A DNA stretch of 64,000 nucleotides from Paenibacillus pinihumi DSM 23905 = JCM 16419 (GCF_000422505.1 NZ_AULX01000023.1:62001-126000); one strand, 5' to 3'. Shown: positions 25,532 to 35,240, counted from the stretch's first letter. The notes: generated by a model not told the origin, from the letters alone. A program made the numbers and translations.

Positions 25532-26785
25532 ATGCAATGGCTAAACTCGTTGTCCATCCGCAATAAAATTTTAGTAGGAAGCTATTCAATTGTTATTTTA
25601 TTTTCAATTGCCACATTAGCTGTTACGATGATTGCGGGCGCTTCGTTATATGTAAGCCTTTTCATTATTATTGCCCTGGCAGCCGTTACGTACCCTATTT
25701 CCAGCATGATTGAAAAAACCATTACCAGATCCATAGGCGAATTGACAGATGTTGCATTCCGGATTTCCAAAGGAGATTTTTCACAGCGTGTGGATGTGAA
25801 CAGCACTGTCGGACAGCTCGGCCATTCTTTCAACAGCATGATTGACAAGCTAAAAGATATTTTGAATGAATCCATGAAGATTTCCCGTACGGTATCCGAT
25901 TCAAGCGGCAACATACTAGATAAAAACAAAGATCTGAAAACCATTATGGAGCAAGTAACGCATTCCTGCAGCGAGCTTGCTGTAGGAGCCAATGAAATCT
26001 CCGAGGATGTAGCCGGCATGAGCGACTCCATTCAAGAAATTGAAGAGAAGATTTCAGCCTACGCCGATACGACGAGACAGATTAACCATCAGTCCGAACT
26101 GACGCTGTCCCTTGTTGAAAAAGGACGCCAGTCCGTAGAGACCCAGAGTGAGAGCATGCGCCTGAATGTCGAAGCAACAGCGGTCGTATCGGAGACAATC
26201 GGTGAACTGTCCCGCAAGGCAGAAGGCATTACGAAAATCACCAGGACAATCTCGGAAATCGCTGAACAGACCAACCTGCTGTCACTCAATGCTTCGATTG
26301 AAGCGGCGCGTGCAGGAGAGCATGGCCGGGGCTTCGCAGTTGTTGCCCAGGAGGTTCGCAACCTGGCAGAGGAATCCTCTGCATCAACGAAAGAAGTGTT
26401 CGGCCTGGTGCGTGGCATTGAGCAAAGCGTAAAAAATGCGATCGAGAAAATTCAAGCCAATGAACAGATTGTAAATGAACAAAGCGAACGTCTAAAGGAA
26501 TCCGAGCAGGTCTTCCATGAAATTGTCGGCAGTGTACAGTTCATTACGGGGCAAATCTCTTCCTTTTCCAAAGAAATAGAGCTCATGCTCGACAGTGCCC
26601 GCAAAATTTCCAGCTCGATTCAGAACATTTCGGCGATTACCGAAGAGTCGGCTGCCGGGACGCAGGAAGTGTCCGCATCCATGAATGAGCAAATTACTTC
26701 CGTCCAGGAAGTTGTTGAGGAGACAGAAACGATGCAGCAGATGGTGACCAAGCTGCAAAAAACGATCCAGGTCTTCAAGTTCTAA
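25532..26785 (+). CDS. Methyl-accepting chemotaxis protein without external sensor
   Basis: A 417-residue chemoreceptor. Two adjacent membrane segments (residues about 15-40 and 43-60) leave no extracellular domain; a HAMP linker ([23 protein letters not shown]) follows, then a long helical signalling region. The hairpin tip is well conserved ([41 protein letters not shown] in segments). Such receptors respond to cytoplasmic or membrane signals. AAGGGGG lies 9 bases before the ATG at 25532; the in-frame ATG at 25523 directly abuts that site. Confidence 0.93.
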   Translation: MQWLNSLSIRNKILVGSYSIVILFSIATLAVTMIAGASLYVSLFIIIALAAVTYPISSMIEKTITRSIGELTDVAFRISKGDFSQRVDVNSTVGQLGHSFNSMIDKLKDILNESMKISRTVSDSSGNILDKNKDLKTIMEQVTHSCSELAVGANEISEDVAGMSDSIQEIEEKISAYADTTRQINHQSELTLSLVEKGRQSVETQSESMRLNVEATAVVSETIGELSRKAEGITKITRTISEIAEQTNLLSLNASIEAARAGEHGRGFAVVAQEVRNLAEESSASTKEVFGLVRGIEQSVKNAIEKIQANEQIVNEQSERLKESEQVFHEIVGSVQFITGQISSFSKEIELMLDSARKISSSIQNISAITEESAAGTQEVSASMNEQITSVQEVVEETETMQQMVTKLQKTIQVFKF

Positions 26786-26860
26786 TCTTATTCTATTCAT
26801 CGCACCGCTCTGGCAACGTTATGGAAGCTTATATGCTTTTGAACATTTACATACCAACAA

Positions 26861-26894
26861 AAAAGGTGGCTTCTCTGGCGGAAGCCACCTTTTT
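26861..26894. terminator. Bidirectional terminator between chemoreceptor and esterase genes
   Basis: A 12-13 bp stem (AAAAGGTGGCTTC / GAAGCCACCTTTT) with a 7-base loop and T run, between convergent genes. Confidence 0.9.
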
Positions 26895-26934
26895 CACTTT
26901 GCAAGAAAGTCTGGTGCATAAAATAATTAAATGG

Positions 26935-27594
26935 TTACAGGCCTTTATTGAAATCATAATCGACTGCCTTGAGAAAGGCACGCGCTATTACAGCATGCCC
27001 GTGCAGGCCCGGATGAACCCGGTCCCAGCCGAGTGACGCCGGATATACATGTTCCAGCACTTTATTGAATGCCTCTTGAACATCAACAAACAAGGCATCG
27101 TATTTCTCAGCCAGCTTCTTGACCACTGCGCCATATGCATCCATTGTGTTGCGCATGGCATCATTGGCATTCGGCTCGATGTAGAACGGCGTCATTAGAA
27201 TAAGTCCCTTTACTGTTGGCTTGGTACGGGCAATCAGCTGTTCCAGCTCTGCTTCATACTCTTCAATCAGCACATGGGTTTCTGTCATGGATGGCTGGTC
27301 GAATTGACGCCAAACATCGTTAATGCCGATCATGATCGACAGCCAGTCCGGATTCAGGTCCAACACATCCCGTTCCCAGCGCGCTTTGAGATCACGCACA
27401 TTGTGACCGCTGCTGCCCATATTTACAATCCGGAGGTTAAGCTCAGGATAGGTAGATTGCAGCAATGCAGCAACAACACTTACATAACCATTCCCAAAAG
27501 CATGAAATCCTCCGTCCCCGTAAGGGTGCGACCGTCCGCAATCCGTTATGGAATCTCCAATAAGAACAATCTTGTCTCCGCTTGCAAATTTCAT
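26935..27594 (-). CDS. SGNH/GDSL family esterase
   Basis: A 219-residue hydrolase without signal peptide. Block I has the nucleophile Ser (IGDSITDCG), block III is GIND (residues about 91-94), and block V holds the Asp-His pair in DRVHPGLHGH. The block II Gly is in MGSSGHN. This is the layout of the small cytoplasmic acyl- or acetylesterases, often acting on acetylated sugars. AAAGGCAGGGATACGAGA precedes the ATG. Its gene stands alone; no sugar operon adjoins it, so the substrate is open. Confidence 0.92.
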   Translation of the reverse strand: MKFASGDKIVLIGDSITDCGRSHPYGDGGFHAFGNGYVSVVAALLQSTYPELNLRIVNMGSSGHNVRDLKARWERDVLDLNPDWLSIMIGINDVWRQFDQPSMTETHVLIEEYEAELEQLIARTKPTVKGLILMTPFYIEPNANDAMRNTMDAYGAVVKKLAEKYDALFVDVQEAFNKVLEHVYPASLGWDRVHPGLHGHAVIARAFLKAVDYDFNKGL

Positions 27595-27783
27595 TCTCGT
27601 ATCCCTGCCTTTGTCATAGTCGAATTTATGGGCTTCATCATCAGAAACGGATTCATGTAACCGATTTCAATCTTTTCAGCCCTTGAGCTTTACTTTCGTA
27701 TTTATGTATTCAGTTCCATTTCCTTGAACACAGCTATAATGTTAATACCAAGCCCTTATATTGTAAAGCCGCTCTTCCAAAAA

Positions 27784-27820
27784 AAAGATGGAGCAGGCTG
27801 TTGCACCCTGCTCCATCTTT
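27784..27820. terminator. Terminator in the gap before the CAP gene
   Basis: A 14-bp perfect stem (AAAGATGGAGCAGG / CCTGCTCCATCTTT), A-rich on one side and T-rich on the other. It lies in the 303-base gap (27595-27897) between the esterase start and the end of the CAP gene; nothing else recognisable is in that gap. Confidence 0.88.
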
Positions 27821-27897
27821 CATGAATATTAATGAGATATCTTTAATAATGCCGGATTAGAAATTTTTCATTCTATTGAATCTCGATCCTGTAATGA

Positions 27898-28701
27898 TTA
27901 GTTCGTGAATTCCTGAACCCATTGTCCGTTGTAATAACCGACACCAATTTTGTTGAAATTAGCGTTCAGGATATTCTCACGGTGACCCTGGCTGTTCATC
28001 CAGTCGTTCATAACCTGGGCAGGAGACTGCTGACCGCTGGCAATATTCTCGCCGGCATAGGAATACTTGATTCCGTACTGGGTCATCATATCAAACGGTG
28101 AGCCGTAAGTTGGCGACGTATGGCTGAAGTAATGGTTATTGTACATATCCTTCGCCTTATCCAGCGCAACTCTCGCTAATGCGGAATCAGAGGCAAGCGG
28201 CTTCAGGCCGGCTTTCCCGCGCTCTACATTTACAAGTCTCACGACCTCAGCCTCAAACTTGCTTTGCTCCGTTGCTGTACCGCCGTTAGAGCCGTTTGAG
28301 CTGTCCGGCTTGTCAGGGGTAGTTGTTCCCGGTTTGGACGGTGCTGTCGGCGTACTGCCGTTATTGGAACCCGAACCAGCCGGAGGCGCAGTCACTTCGC
28401 CTGGGGAACCTGCAGACGGGAAATTCTTAAAAATGTCTTGCAGATTAAAGCTGAAGCCTGGCAAAGAACCATTATTGAACAGCTGCGAGAGCTGCGGATT
28501 CGACTTCAACAGATCCTCCAGGGAAGAGCCCTGGTTCGATAAATTCGTGATGACCTTGCTGTCTACCTGAACATGCACAGGGATTGTGTTCACGCTTGGC
28601 GCAGCCGATGCTGTACCTGCACCTGCACTTATTCCTCCTGCTGCGATCAATCCTGCTGCTAGTGTCCCGGCAATCGTACGGTGAAACAAACGCTTACTCA
28701 T
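27898..28701 (-). CDS. Secreted CAP-domain protein (YkwD-like)
   Basis: 267 residues with a signal peptide (RTIAGTLAAGLIAAGGISAG, cleavage near A-S-A). A low-complexity Pro/Gly/Ser/Thr linker (residues about 95-145) leads to a C-terminal CAP/SCP-like domain of about 125 residues: VRLVNVERGKAGLKPL, ARVALDKAKDMYNNHYFSHTSP, YAGENIASG, NSQGHRENILNANFNKIGVGY. The His and Glu cavity residues (H in HYFSH, E in GENI, H in GHRENI) are intact. Bacillus YkwD is the model; role in the envelope or spore is unclear. The ATG at 28701 follows GAGGAGG. Confidence 0.9.
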   Translation of the reverse strand: MSKRLFHRTIAGTLAAGLIAAGGISAGAGTASAAPSVNTIPVHVQVDSKVITNLSNQGSSLEDLLKSNPQLSQLFNNGSLPGFSFNLQDIFKNFPSAGSPGEVTAPPAGSGSNNGSTPTAPSKPGTTTPDKPDSSNGSNGGTATEQSKFEAEVVRLVNVERGKAGLKPLASDSALARVALDKAKDMYNNHYFSHTSPTYGSPFDMMTQYGIKYSYAGENIASGQQSPAQVMNDWMNSQGHRENILNANFNKIGVGYYNGQWVQEFTN

Positions 28702-28782
28702 GAAATCATCCTCCTCGTGTTTTGGGTGCCTTTGGTGACGTGTCCCATGGTAACACGAACAAAACATGATTTCATGCCATAA

Positions 28783-29934
28783 TTATTGGGAGATTAAATA
28801 TTTCTCATGCAGGAATTCTGACATTTTGGTATGCTTGCGCATCGATTTTTCATGAACAAGGTTGATTTTCCCATTATCGAGTCTGCCGAATCTCTCTGCC
28901 AGCTCCTCATTTTCATGCGACCAGTCGACGCCATCCAGAGCTGCCAGACATGATGTCCACTCCGAATTATAGACGCCATCCTTGTACAGGAATCCGTGCG
29001 CATATAATGCGATGGCTTCCTGCGCTACACGTGTAGAAGATACGTATTGGGATAAGCCCGGCTGCTCCGGAAGATGCGGCAGAATGCCATTCAAATATTG
29101 GTGCAAGATTTCGATATGAGCAGGAATATCCTTGCGGATCTTCCGTGCCATCTCGTAGGAAGGCTGCATTTTCCCAGTGAATAACAACGTAGCTGTAGAA
29201 TAAAGCCAGCTGAAGCAGGTGAAATTCTTGTTAAACGAGGTCAGGTTGTTGCGGCGCTCAATACCCGCCGATTTCAGCAGCTCGTTGTAGTCGGCTACCT
29301 GCTGCATAACAAGGTTCAGCGGATCGGTGGAGTCAAAGGAATGACCCAACTCCTTGCTCACCAACTGCACCTTGGAGTTGATGTCGCCAAATAACTGCTT
29401 CTCTTCCTCTTCGTCCAACCCGATATACAGCTGTACGGACAGCTCGCTCTCCATCAGGTCCAGGCGGCGTGCTTCAATTTCAGCCAACAGACCCTCCGTC
29501 TGCTCCAACTCCTCAACGAGTGACTCGTCCTCAGGCGCTCTTCTGCATTTCACTTTGAGCTGTGAAGCCTTTCTCTCAACTTTGCGGACTTCCTTGAGCA
29601 GTTGCTCATTGACATAGCCAAGCGCCTGAATCCGGTGCTGGCCGTCTAGAATGCTCAGCTTGGAGCCGTGGCGTAGAATGAGGTTTCCCCCTTCTCTGGC
29701 AAGCTGATTCACCTGACGCAGGGACAGGGTGACCGGACCAAAGAAAACATGCTCCAGCTCACGCTCCTGCAGGTAATTGGCAATTTTGCGGCGCTGCATC
29801 GGACTTAGCTTCCGCTGCACCATTGGATCGATAGCGGTATAGTTCAGCAAATCCTGAACACGAAGCGAGACGGTCGCTACCCCGAAGCTCTCACAGTAAG
29901 GATGAATGGTCATTTGCAAACGTAAACCGTCCAT
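28783..29934 (-). CDS. DGQHR/DndB-like domain protein, second of a pair
   Basis: 383 residues. The defining motif DGQHR is at about residue 99 (ILDGQHRIQALGYV), preceded by a ParB-like region with MQRRKIANYLQERE. A charged coiled region follows (LKEVRKVERKASQLK), then the QLFGDINSKVQLVSKELGHSFDS block typical of DndB and related DGQHR proteins. DndB represses or tunes the Dnd phosphorothioation genes in other bacteria, but no dndA, C, D or E gene is in this window. Its start overlaps the stop of its partner by one base (TAATG), so the two are translationally coupled. Role unknown. Confidence 0.75.
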   Translation of the reverse strand: MDGLRLQMTIHPYCESFGVATVSLRVQDLLNYTAIDPMVQRKLSPMQRRKIANYLQERELEHVFFGPVTLSLRQVNQLAREGGNLILRHGSKLSILDGQHRIQALGYVNEQLLKEVRKVERKASQLKVKCRRAPEDESLVEELEQTEGLLAEIEARRLDLMESELSVQLYIGLDEEEEKQLFGDINSKVQLVSKELGHSFDSTDPLNLVMQQVADYNELLKSAGIERRNNLTSFNKNFTCFSWLYSTATLLFTGKMQPSYEMARKIRKDIPAHIEILHQYLNGILPHLPEQPGLSQYVSSTRVAQEAIALYAHGFLYKDGVYNSEWTSCLAALDGVDWSHENEELAERFGRLDNGKINLVHEKSMRKHTKMSEFLHEKYLISQ

Positions 29935-31070
29935 TATTCCGCTGCCTCCTTATCAGAAATCAACAATAATTGGTGCTCATTATAGAAATCACGAATAAAG
30001 TTATAAGCCTTCATAATCCGGCTGCGGCGTGGCAGACGATCCTTCTCGTCATCCTTGTAAATTTCATGCCATTTCACATGAGGCAAAATTTGCATCGCAT
30101 GCTTGAGGTTATAGACGTTGAACTGCTGTGTTTTGAAAGCTTCCTCGTGGAAGAACAGCGACAGTGCAATCTGGACGTTCTCTGTCCAGCAGATTTCCGA
30201 TTTGCTTGGCTGCGGCAGATATTTCAGCATCAGCTCAAAATATTCCGACGCCTGTTCCATACCTCGTATCAAATCGGTCTCGGTATAATGATAGCCATTA
30301 TGTCTTGCCGCCGATTTCAGCCTGCCTTCGAACAGGCCGACCATCAGCTCGATCAGCAGGTGGTAGCTCCATAAATATTCCGGCGCCTTGCCACGTTCCG
30401 AATACATATCGACTCGAATGTTCTCCATAACCGGGTGTTCCTGAACCAGCCTGCTGGCCATGACGTGGTAAAATCTGCGCTGGTCGCGCAAAACAGCCAG
30501 GTTGCCTCCGATTTTGCGGGGGAGCTTATTAATATCGGAGAATAATTGGCGCTCCTGCTTCGCATTGATATCCAGATAGATCATAACGGAAATCGGGAAA
30601 TCATATAATCTGCTGAGCTTCTTCGTAATCTCTTCCATCCGCTCATATTCACGGCGGTCTTTGGCACGCGCCATGTTGCTTTGAAGCGTTTCCATGAGAC
30701 GACGGAACGCCGCAAGCCTGTGCTGGCCGTCAACAACATAGCATTTTTCCATCGCCTGGAGATTCAGGGTCTGACTGGATTCGTCGTACTGTCCTGCACC
30801 TCTTGCTGACAGGATAATGCCGGGAAAGTATACGGTCTGCCCATGATCGAGATAGAGCAGAACATAGTCCATCAGTTTGGATAAGTTTTGCGGGATCAGC
30901 TGGCGCTGCACTTCAAGGTCAATCTCATAAATTGAAAAAAGCTTGCTCATCGGCAATGTTGTCGATAAAGTCGTCTGTCCGAACGTGCGTGCCAGCTTCC
31001 CCGGAATTTCAATATAGGAAGGGCTTTTATGCTGGGAAATCAAATCAGATAAGGATTCAATCGTGTCCAC
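29934..31070 (-). CDS. DGQHR/DndB-like domain protein, first of a pair
   Basis: 378 residues, with the motif VDGQHRLAAFRRL at about residue 115 and, later, ERQLFSDINKLPRKIGG. Between them is a charged helical insert (AKDRREYERMEEITKKLSRLY). The N-terminal part (TLSTTLPMSKLFSIYEID, QNLSKLMDYVLLYLD) matches the partner's ParB-like fold. Start is a GTG at 31070 with AAAGGAG 10 bases upstream. The two proteins share the fold but differ enough that they are ancient paralogues, probably a heteromer. No other gene is in the transcript. Confidence 0.75.
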   Translation of the reverse strand: MDTIESLSDLISQHKSPSYIEIPGKLARTFGQTTLSTTLPMSKLFSIYEIDLEVQRQLIPQNLSKLMDYVLLYLDHGQTVYFPGIILSARGAGQYDESSQTLNLQAMEKCYVVDGQHRLAAFRRLMETLQSNMARAKDRREYERMEEITKKLSRLYDFPISVMIYLDINAKQERQLFSDINKLPRKIGGNLAVLRDQRRFYHVMASRLVQEHPVMENIRVDMYSERGKAPEYLWSYHLLIELMVGLFEGRLKSAARHNGYHYTETDLIRGMEQASEYFELMLKYLPQPSKSEICWTENVQIALSLFFHEEAFKTQQFNVYNLKHAMQILPHVKWHEIYKDDEKDRLPRRSRIMKAYNFIRDFYNEHQLLLISDKEAAE

Positions 31071-31442
31071 TTGTCTGTCACTCCTTTGTCATATCATCGC
31101 TACTTCACGGTTAGTCCTAATTTATAAGTATATCAAATACGGTGCAAGATTTACATGAGCAATTTTGTTGGATCATAGCCGATCTTATGGAAATTTAAAC
31201 CTTTTTATGACGTTTTTTAAAAGATAATGTCCAAATTTGTATAATAGTCCCGTTTTTAGAACCGAACACGCTTTTTCTTACTCCTGTACAGGCATATAAA
31301 ATGTTCATTGCCCCCGGCATTTACCAACAAATTCTTCCATGTCATGTTACATTGTATGCTTCATTGTTTGCTTCATTCTTACCCTCCTGCGGGCATAACA
31401 AAACGAATCCCCCCACAGATGTGAGGAGATTCTTTACAATCA
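31071..31442. other. Intergenic region of about 370 bases, AT-rich, with the ectoine operon terminator
   Basis: The left part should hold the DGQHR pair promoter. At 31405-31432 a 13-bp near-perfect stem (GAATCCCCCCACA / TGTGAGGAGATTC) is followed on the minus strand by GTTTTGTT; this is the terminator of the ectoine operon. No open frame with a ribosome site is seen. Confidence 0.7.
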
Positions 31443-31964
31443 TTAACGGTTCGTCAGCTTCGTCCAGAAACCGCCCTTGAACTGTTTCGGTTCATGGGAG
31501 ATGACGAATGCCTTGGGAGAAAGTTTGTCGAGTGTATTCATCAGCCTCTTCTCATTGCTGCGCTTTACGAGCACCTGCATGACCAGACGCTTGCCGTCTC
31601 TGCCATCTGCCTGCCATGTCGTCACGCCATAACCCAAATCGCGCAGACGGTTCGGCAGGTCAATGGAAATCGAATCCACGATGACCTGTACGACCAGGTA
31701 GCCAAGGGCAAGATATTCTTCAATTTTGCTGCCCACGTAGACCCCTATGCCGAAGCCGATACAGTAAGCGGCCATATTGACCGGGCTGTCCAGGTTACTG
31801 AGCACCAGGTTGAGCCCGATCAGATAGATGAACACCTCTACCATCGCAAGCATCGAGGCGGCTAACGTCCGTCCCTTCACGACAAGGATGAGCCGGAGCG
31901 TAAAGCTGGCCACATAAACAATGTTGATGGCAATAATGGTACCGGCAAGCGACCAGGAAATCAT
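31443..31964 (-). CDS. UPF0316/DUF2179 membrane protein in the ectoine operon
   Basis: A 173-residue protein: three membrane segments (residues about 5-25, 33-55 and 65-82) then a soluble C-terminal domain with the DUF2179 pattern (GYGVTTWQADGRDGKRLVMQVLVKRSNEKRLMNTLDKLSPKAFVISHEP in parts). DUF2179 domains are thought to bind small ligands (YitT and DgcN-like relatives carry them). It overlaps ectD by 4 bases and is the last gene before the operon terminator. A role linked to osmotic or solute sensing is my guess from position only. Confidence 0.8.
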   Translation of the reverse strand: MISWSLAGTIIAINIVYVASFTLRLILVVKGRTLAASMLAMVEVFIYLIGLNLVLSNLDSPVNMAAYCIGFGIGVYVGSKIEEYLALGYLVVQVIVDSISIDLPNRLRDLGYGVTTWQADGRDGKRLVMQVLVKRSNEKRLMNTLDKLSPKAFVISHEPKQFKGGFWTKLTNR

Positions 31965-32866
31965 GCCTGTTCCCGTGCAGCAATAAATTCAGGTCTTGGC
32001 GTCTGGCCCGAGTAAGGAGCCTGAAGCCTGTTGTCCACACTGTTATAAACAATAAACACATTGCTGCGCGGATAAGGGGAAATATTGCTGGCCGATCCAT
32101 GCATCAAATTGCAGTCAAACAACAGAATCGAGCCTGCCCTGCCCACCGGCATCTCGATGGAGCTTTGTTGTGCCAGCTCCGTCAGGCTCTGCTGGTCAGG
32201 AACCCCGTACTCCTGGCGGCGCAGCGAGTCCTTGTAATGATTCTCAGGTGTCTGCCCCACACAGGCTATGAACTCTTTATGCGAACCGGGAATAACCATA
32301 AGCGAGCCATTATAAACAAAATTATCCTCCAGCGCAATAGAGCAGCTAAGCGCCCGCATAGACGGCATCCCATCCTCCACATGCCAGGTTTCAAAATCCG
32401 AATGCCAATAGAATTCCTTTCCGGTAAAACCCGGCTTGTAATTAATCCGCGACTGATGGACATAGGTCTGGCTGCCGAGCAAATAGTCCACAACCTGTTT
32501 CAGCTTCGGATGGGAAGATGTGCTGTGGAAAACTTCATTATCGCGATGAACAGCAAAGATAGAACGCACCTCGTCTCCACCCGGCTCACGGATCACTTCA
32601 TCAGAGGAGACGGTCAAATAATGCTGCTGCAGCCGCTTGAGCTCCTTGCGCCATTCTTCAATCTCCTTTGCTGAAAAGAAGCCTTCTACAAACAGATAGC
32701 CGTTCTGCCCGTAGAATTCCGACTGTTCACGGGTGAGCGGAGCGCTGCTGCTCCACTCCGAGTAGACAACAGGGTCCTGGCGCTTAATACGATGCGGCTT
32801 ATCCGCCAGTCTTGACGGATATTTATCCTTAACTTGATCCAGTTTTGCTTGTGCAGAAGTTTGCAT
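31961..32866 (-). CDS. ectD: Ectoine hydroxylase
   Basis: A 301-residue Fe(II)/2-oxoglutarate dioxygenase that turns ectoine into 5-hydroxyectoine. The EctD signature WHSDFETWH with EDGMPSMRA is present; its H and D are two iron ligands, and the third H is in LMHGSASNISP. The 2-oxoglutarate-binding Arg is in PRSNVF. It follows ectC after 40 bases. The enzyme converts part of the ectoine pool to the better thermal and desiccation protectant, which suits a soil spore-former. The N-terminus MQTSAQAKLDQ has a GAGGA site ahead of it. Confidence 0.96.
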   Translation of the reverse strand: MQTSAQAKLDQVKDKYPSRLADKPHRIKRQDPVVYSEWSSSAPLTREQSEFYGQNGYLFVEGFFSAKEIEEWRKELKRLQQHYLTVSSDEVIREPGGDEVRSIFAVHRDNEVFHSTSSHPKLKQVVDYLLGSQTYVHQSRINYKPGFTGKEFYWHSDFETWHVEDGMPSMRALSCSIALEDNFVYNGSLMVIPGSHKEFIACVGQTPENHYKDSLRRQEYGVPDQQSLTELAQQSSIEMPVGRAGSILLFDCNLMHGSASNISPYPRSNVFIVYNSVDNRLQAPYSGQTPRPEFIAAREQA

Positions 32867-32906
32867 AGTATATCGTCCTCCTCTGAATTCATTTTAATGG
32901 GTCAAA

Positions 32907-33302
32907 TTATACCTTCGCCTCTTCCGCAAGCAGCGGATAGACACCTTCCTCGTCATGCACCTCTTGCCCTGTCAACGGCGGGTTGAATACGCAGATCATC
33001 CGCATCGTCTTGGTTGCGCGCAGCCAGTGCTTTTCATGGCCATCCAGCGCATAGAGCGTACCCGGACGGATCGGGTACACCTCTCCTCCGTCAACCTCAA
33101 TCTCGCCCTCGCCTTCCACACAATAGACCGCCTCGACATGGTGTTTATACCAGATCCATGTTTCGGTCCCAGCCTTGATCAGCGTGTCATGCATGGAAAA
33201 GCCCATGCCGTCCTTCGCCAGCAGCAATCTGCGGGAATTCCAGGTTGGCGTATCAATATCGTCCTTCGTATTTACTACTTGATCCAGATGTTTAATGATC
33301 AT
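32907..33302 (-). CDS. ectC: L-ectoine synthase
   Basis: A 131-residue cupin that closes N-gamma-acetyl-diaminobutyrate into ectoine. The three iron-binding residues expected from characterised Paenibacillus and Sphingopyxis EctC are at E57, Y84 and H92. The N-terminal half has the WNSRRLLLAKDGMGFSMHDT block, and the core has EAVYCVEGEGEIEV. The GTG/ATG junction overlaps the ectB stop by one base. The protein is short and complete. Confidence 0.96.
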   Translation of the reverse strand: MIIKHLDQVVNTKDDIDTPTWNSRRLLLAKDGMGFSMHDTLIKAGTETWIWYKHHVEAVYCVEGEGEIEVDGGEVYPIRPGTLYALDGHEKHWLRATKTMRMICVFNPPLTGQEVHDEEGVYPLLAEEAKV

Positions 33303-34576
33303 TAGCTCAGCTCCTTCATCGCTTCTTCTAAATGTTCCAGCCCCTGGTCCAGCAGCTCCGGCTCAATCGTCAGCGGGGGCATCAACTTTGCAACTTCATC
33401 ATGCGGCCCGGAGGTTTCCATAATCAGTCCCCTGTTGAAAGCAGCAGCGCACAGCAGTGATGCTTGCTCTGAATCCCGGAAAACGAGTCCCTGAATGAGC
33501 CCCTTCCCGCGAATTTCAATGTGATGCTCCGGGTAAGCTGCACGGATCTTCTCCAGTGTGGAGCGTATCCGTGCAGCTTTGGCAGCCAGCTCCGGCTCGA
33601 AGTCCGCCTCTACCCAATAATCGAGTGCAGCCGAAGCCGCCACGAAGCCCAAATTGTTGCCCCGGAACGTCCCGTTATGCTCGCCCGGGCTCCAGATGTC
33701 ATGCTCCGGCTTGATCAGCGTCAGCGCCATCGGCAGTCCGAAGCCGCCTATCGATTTGGACAGGCACACCATATCCGGCACAATTCCCGCCGATTCGAAA
33801 CTGAAGAACGTACCGGTGCGGCCACATCCCATCTGCACATCATCGACGATAAGCAGAATCTGACGGTCACGGCATATGCGTGCAATTTTCTTAAGCCACT
33901 CATCGCTGGCAGCATTCAATCCGCCCTCGCCCTGAAGCGTCTCCAGGAGCACCGCTGCCGGCAGCTCCACACCGCTCCCCGGATCATCCAGCAGCTTTTC
34001 CAGATAAGCAGCTGTATCGACCTCGTCACCAAAGTAGCCATCGTAAGGCATAAATGTCGTGTACGTGAGCGGAACTCCGGCTCCGCTCCGCTTGAACTGG
34101 TTGCCGGTCGCGGCCAGAGAGCCAAGCGACATTCCATGAAAAGCATTCGTAAAGCATATAATTTGTGTTCTTCCGGTAACCTTGCGTGCCAGCTTCATCG
34201 CGCTCTCGACGGAATTGGTGCCGGTCGGTCCCGGGAACATCACTTTGTAATCAAGCTTTCTTGGCTCCAAAATCAGTTTCTTGAAGCGGGTAAGAAAGGT
34301 TTCCTTGGCGCTGGTCGCCATATCCAGGCTGTGGGTGATGCCATCCTCATGCAAATAATCAATCAATCTTTGCTTGAGCATCGGATTGTTATGTCCATAG
34401 TTGACGGCCCCTGCACCGGCAAAGAAATCAATATACTCTTTGCCGGCGGTGTCCCACAGCCTGGCATTTTGCGCTTTTTGAAAGACAGTTGTAAAGCTGC
34501 GGCAATAGCTGCGCACCTCGGATTCCAACTGGTTGAACACCTTCATTGACGGACTCTTTTGCATAAGCTGATTCAT
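33302..34576 (-). CDS. ectB: Diaminobutyrate-2-oxoglutarate transaminase
   Basis: A 424-residue class III aminotransferase that makes L-2,4-diaminobutyrate from aspartate semialdehyde. The PLP Lys is in [15 protein letters not shown] (about residue 269), the phosphate-binding and cofactor block is [11 protein letters not shown], and the N-terminal [25 protein letters not shown]-type region includes [15 protein letters not shown] lies 6 bases before the ATG. ectA is 68 bases upstream and ectC follows directly. Confidence 0.96.
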   Translation of the reverse strand: MNQLMQKSPSMKVFNQLESEVRSYCRSFTTVFQKAQNARLWDTAGKEYIDFFAGAGAVNYGHNNPMLKQRLIDYLHEDGITHSLDMATSAKETFLTRFKKLILEPRKLDYKVMFPGPTGTNSVESAMKLARKVTGRTQIICFTNAFHGMSLGSLAATGNQFKRSGAGVPLTYTTFMPYDGYFGDEVDTAAYLEKLLDDPGSGVELPAAVLLETLQGEGGLNAASDEWLKKIARICRDRQILLIVDDVQMGCGRTGTFFSFESAGIVPDMVCLSKSIGGFGLPMALTLIKPEHDIWSPGEHNGTFRGNNLGFVAASAALDYWVEADFEPELAAKAARIRSTLEKIRAAYPEHHIEIRGKGLIQGLVFRDSEQASLLCAAAFNRGLIMETSGPHDEVAKLMPPLTIEPELLDQGLEHLEEAMKELS

Positions 34577-34644
34577 CTAATCCCTCCCGGAATAATTTTT
34601 GGTTAATCGTGGCTTTCTTTGTTGTCTGCAATCTTGCGCTTCCC

Positions 34645-35154
34645 TTAATACAGGGGGCCAATAACTACAAGCGGCTCGCTCTCATGCTGCTGCCCCTTCG
34701 GAAACAATCCGGCAGGGTAGCCCTGCTGCTCGCTCATTCCGACCGTGCATCCCAGACTGCGGGCCAGCGCCTTAAACAGGCGAAGCGACGCAGTATTGGA
34801 CGGGCTGATCGTCGCCTCGATAGAGCGGACTGGCCCTTCCTCCCTTGCATCAACCAGCAGCTTCTCCAGCATCGTCCGGCCAAGGCCCTTCCCGCGCTCA
34901 GCAGGATCCACCGCAATCTGCCAGATGAACAGCCGGTCTTCGGTATCAGGCGGCCTGAGCGCTGAGACGAAACCAACGACCCTTCCCTCATGCTCGGCTA
35001 CCAGACAAGTATCTCCGTACATATCGCATAACAGGATGTAGCAGTACGCCGAGTTCAAATCGAGCGTTCCCGCCTTCTTAATCAGCTCCCATACCGCAGC
35101 TCCGTCCTGTTTGTTCGGCTTGCGCAATTGATGCTTTAATGCTGTTTCAGGCAT
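34645..35154 (-). CDS. ectA: Diaminobutyrate acetyltransferase
   Basis: A 169-residue GNAT enzyme that acetylates L-2,4-diaminobutyrate with acetyl-CoA. The acetyl-CoA motif is RGKGLGRTML (residues about 87-96), preceded by the ectoine-specific LDLNSAYCYILLCDMYGDTC. The start at 35154 follows AAGGAG; longer in-frame frames upstream are not conserved. The upstream 140-base gap contains a long inverted repeat. Together with ectB and ectC it makes ectoine. Confidence 0.95.
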   Translation of the reverse strand: MPETALKHQLRKPNKQDGAAVWELIKKAGTLDLNSAYCYILLCDMYGDTCLVAEHEGRVVGFVSALRPPDTEDRLFIWQIAVDPAERGKGLGRTMLEKLLVDAREEGPVRSIEATISPSNTASLRLFKALARSLGCTVGMSEQQGYPAGLFPKGQQHESEPLVVIGPLY

Positions 35155-35171
35155 CGTATCGCTCCTTCTTG

Positions 35172-35240
35172 CGGCAAGGACGTCCGTTCTATTCAGTTCT
35201 GGTGAGTACTGGCCAGCTCTGCGGTTTCCCGTCCTTGCCG
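35172..35240 (-). promoter_or_regulatory. Long inverted repeat between ehuA and ectA
   Basis: CGGCAAGGACG (35172-35182) is the exact reverse complement of CGTCCTTGCCG (35230-35240), giving an 11-bp stem around a 47-base loop. It lies 18 bases before the ectA start and after the ehuA-side DNA. It could be an mRNA-processing or partial termination element between uptake and synthesis genes. There is no T run. Confidence 0.55.

Noticed and set aside
33521-34549. Plus-strand frame of 342 residues antisense to ectB
   Set aside because: Complete overlap with ectB, whose motifs are intact; residues of the antisense frame are Arg/His/Gln-rich without pattern.
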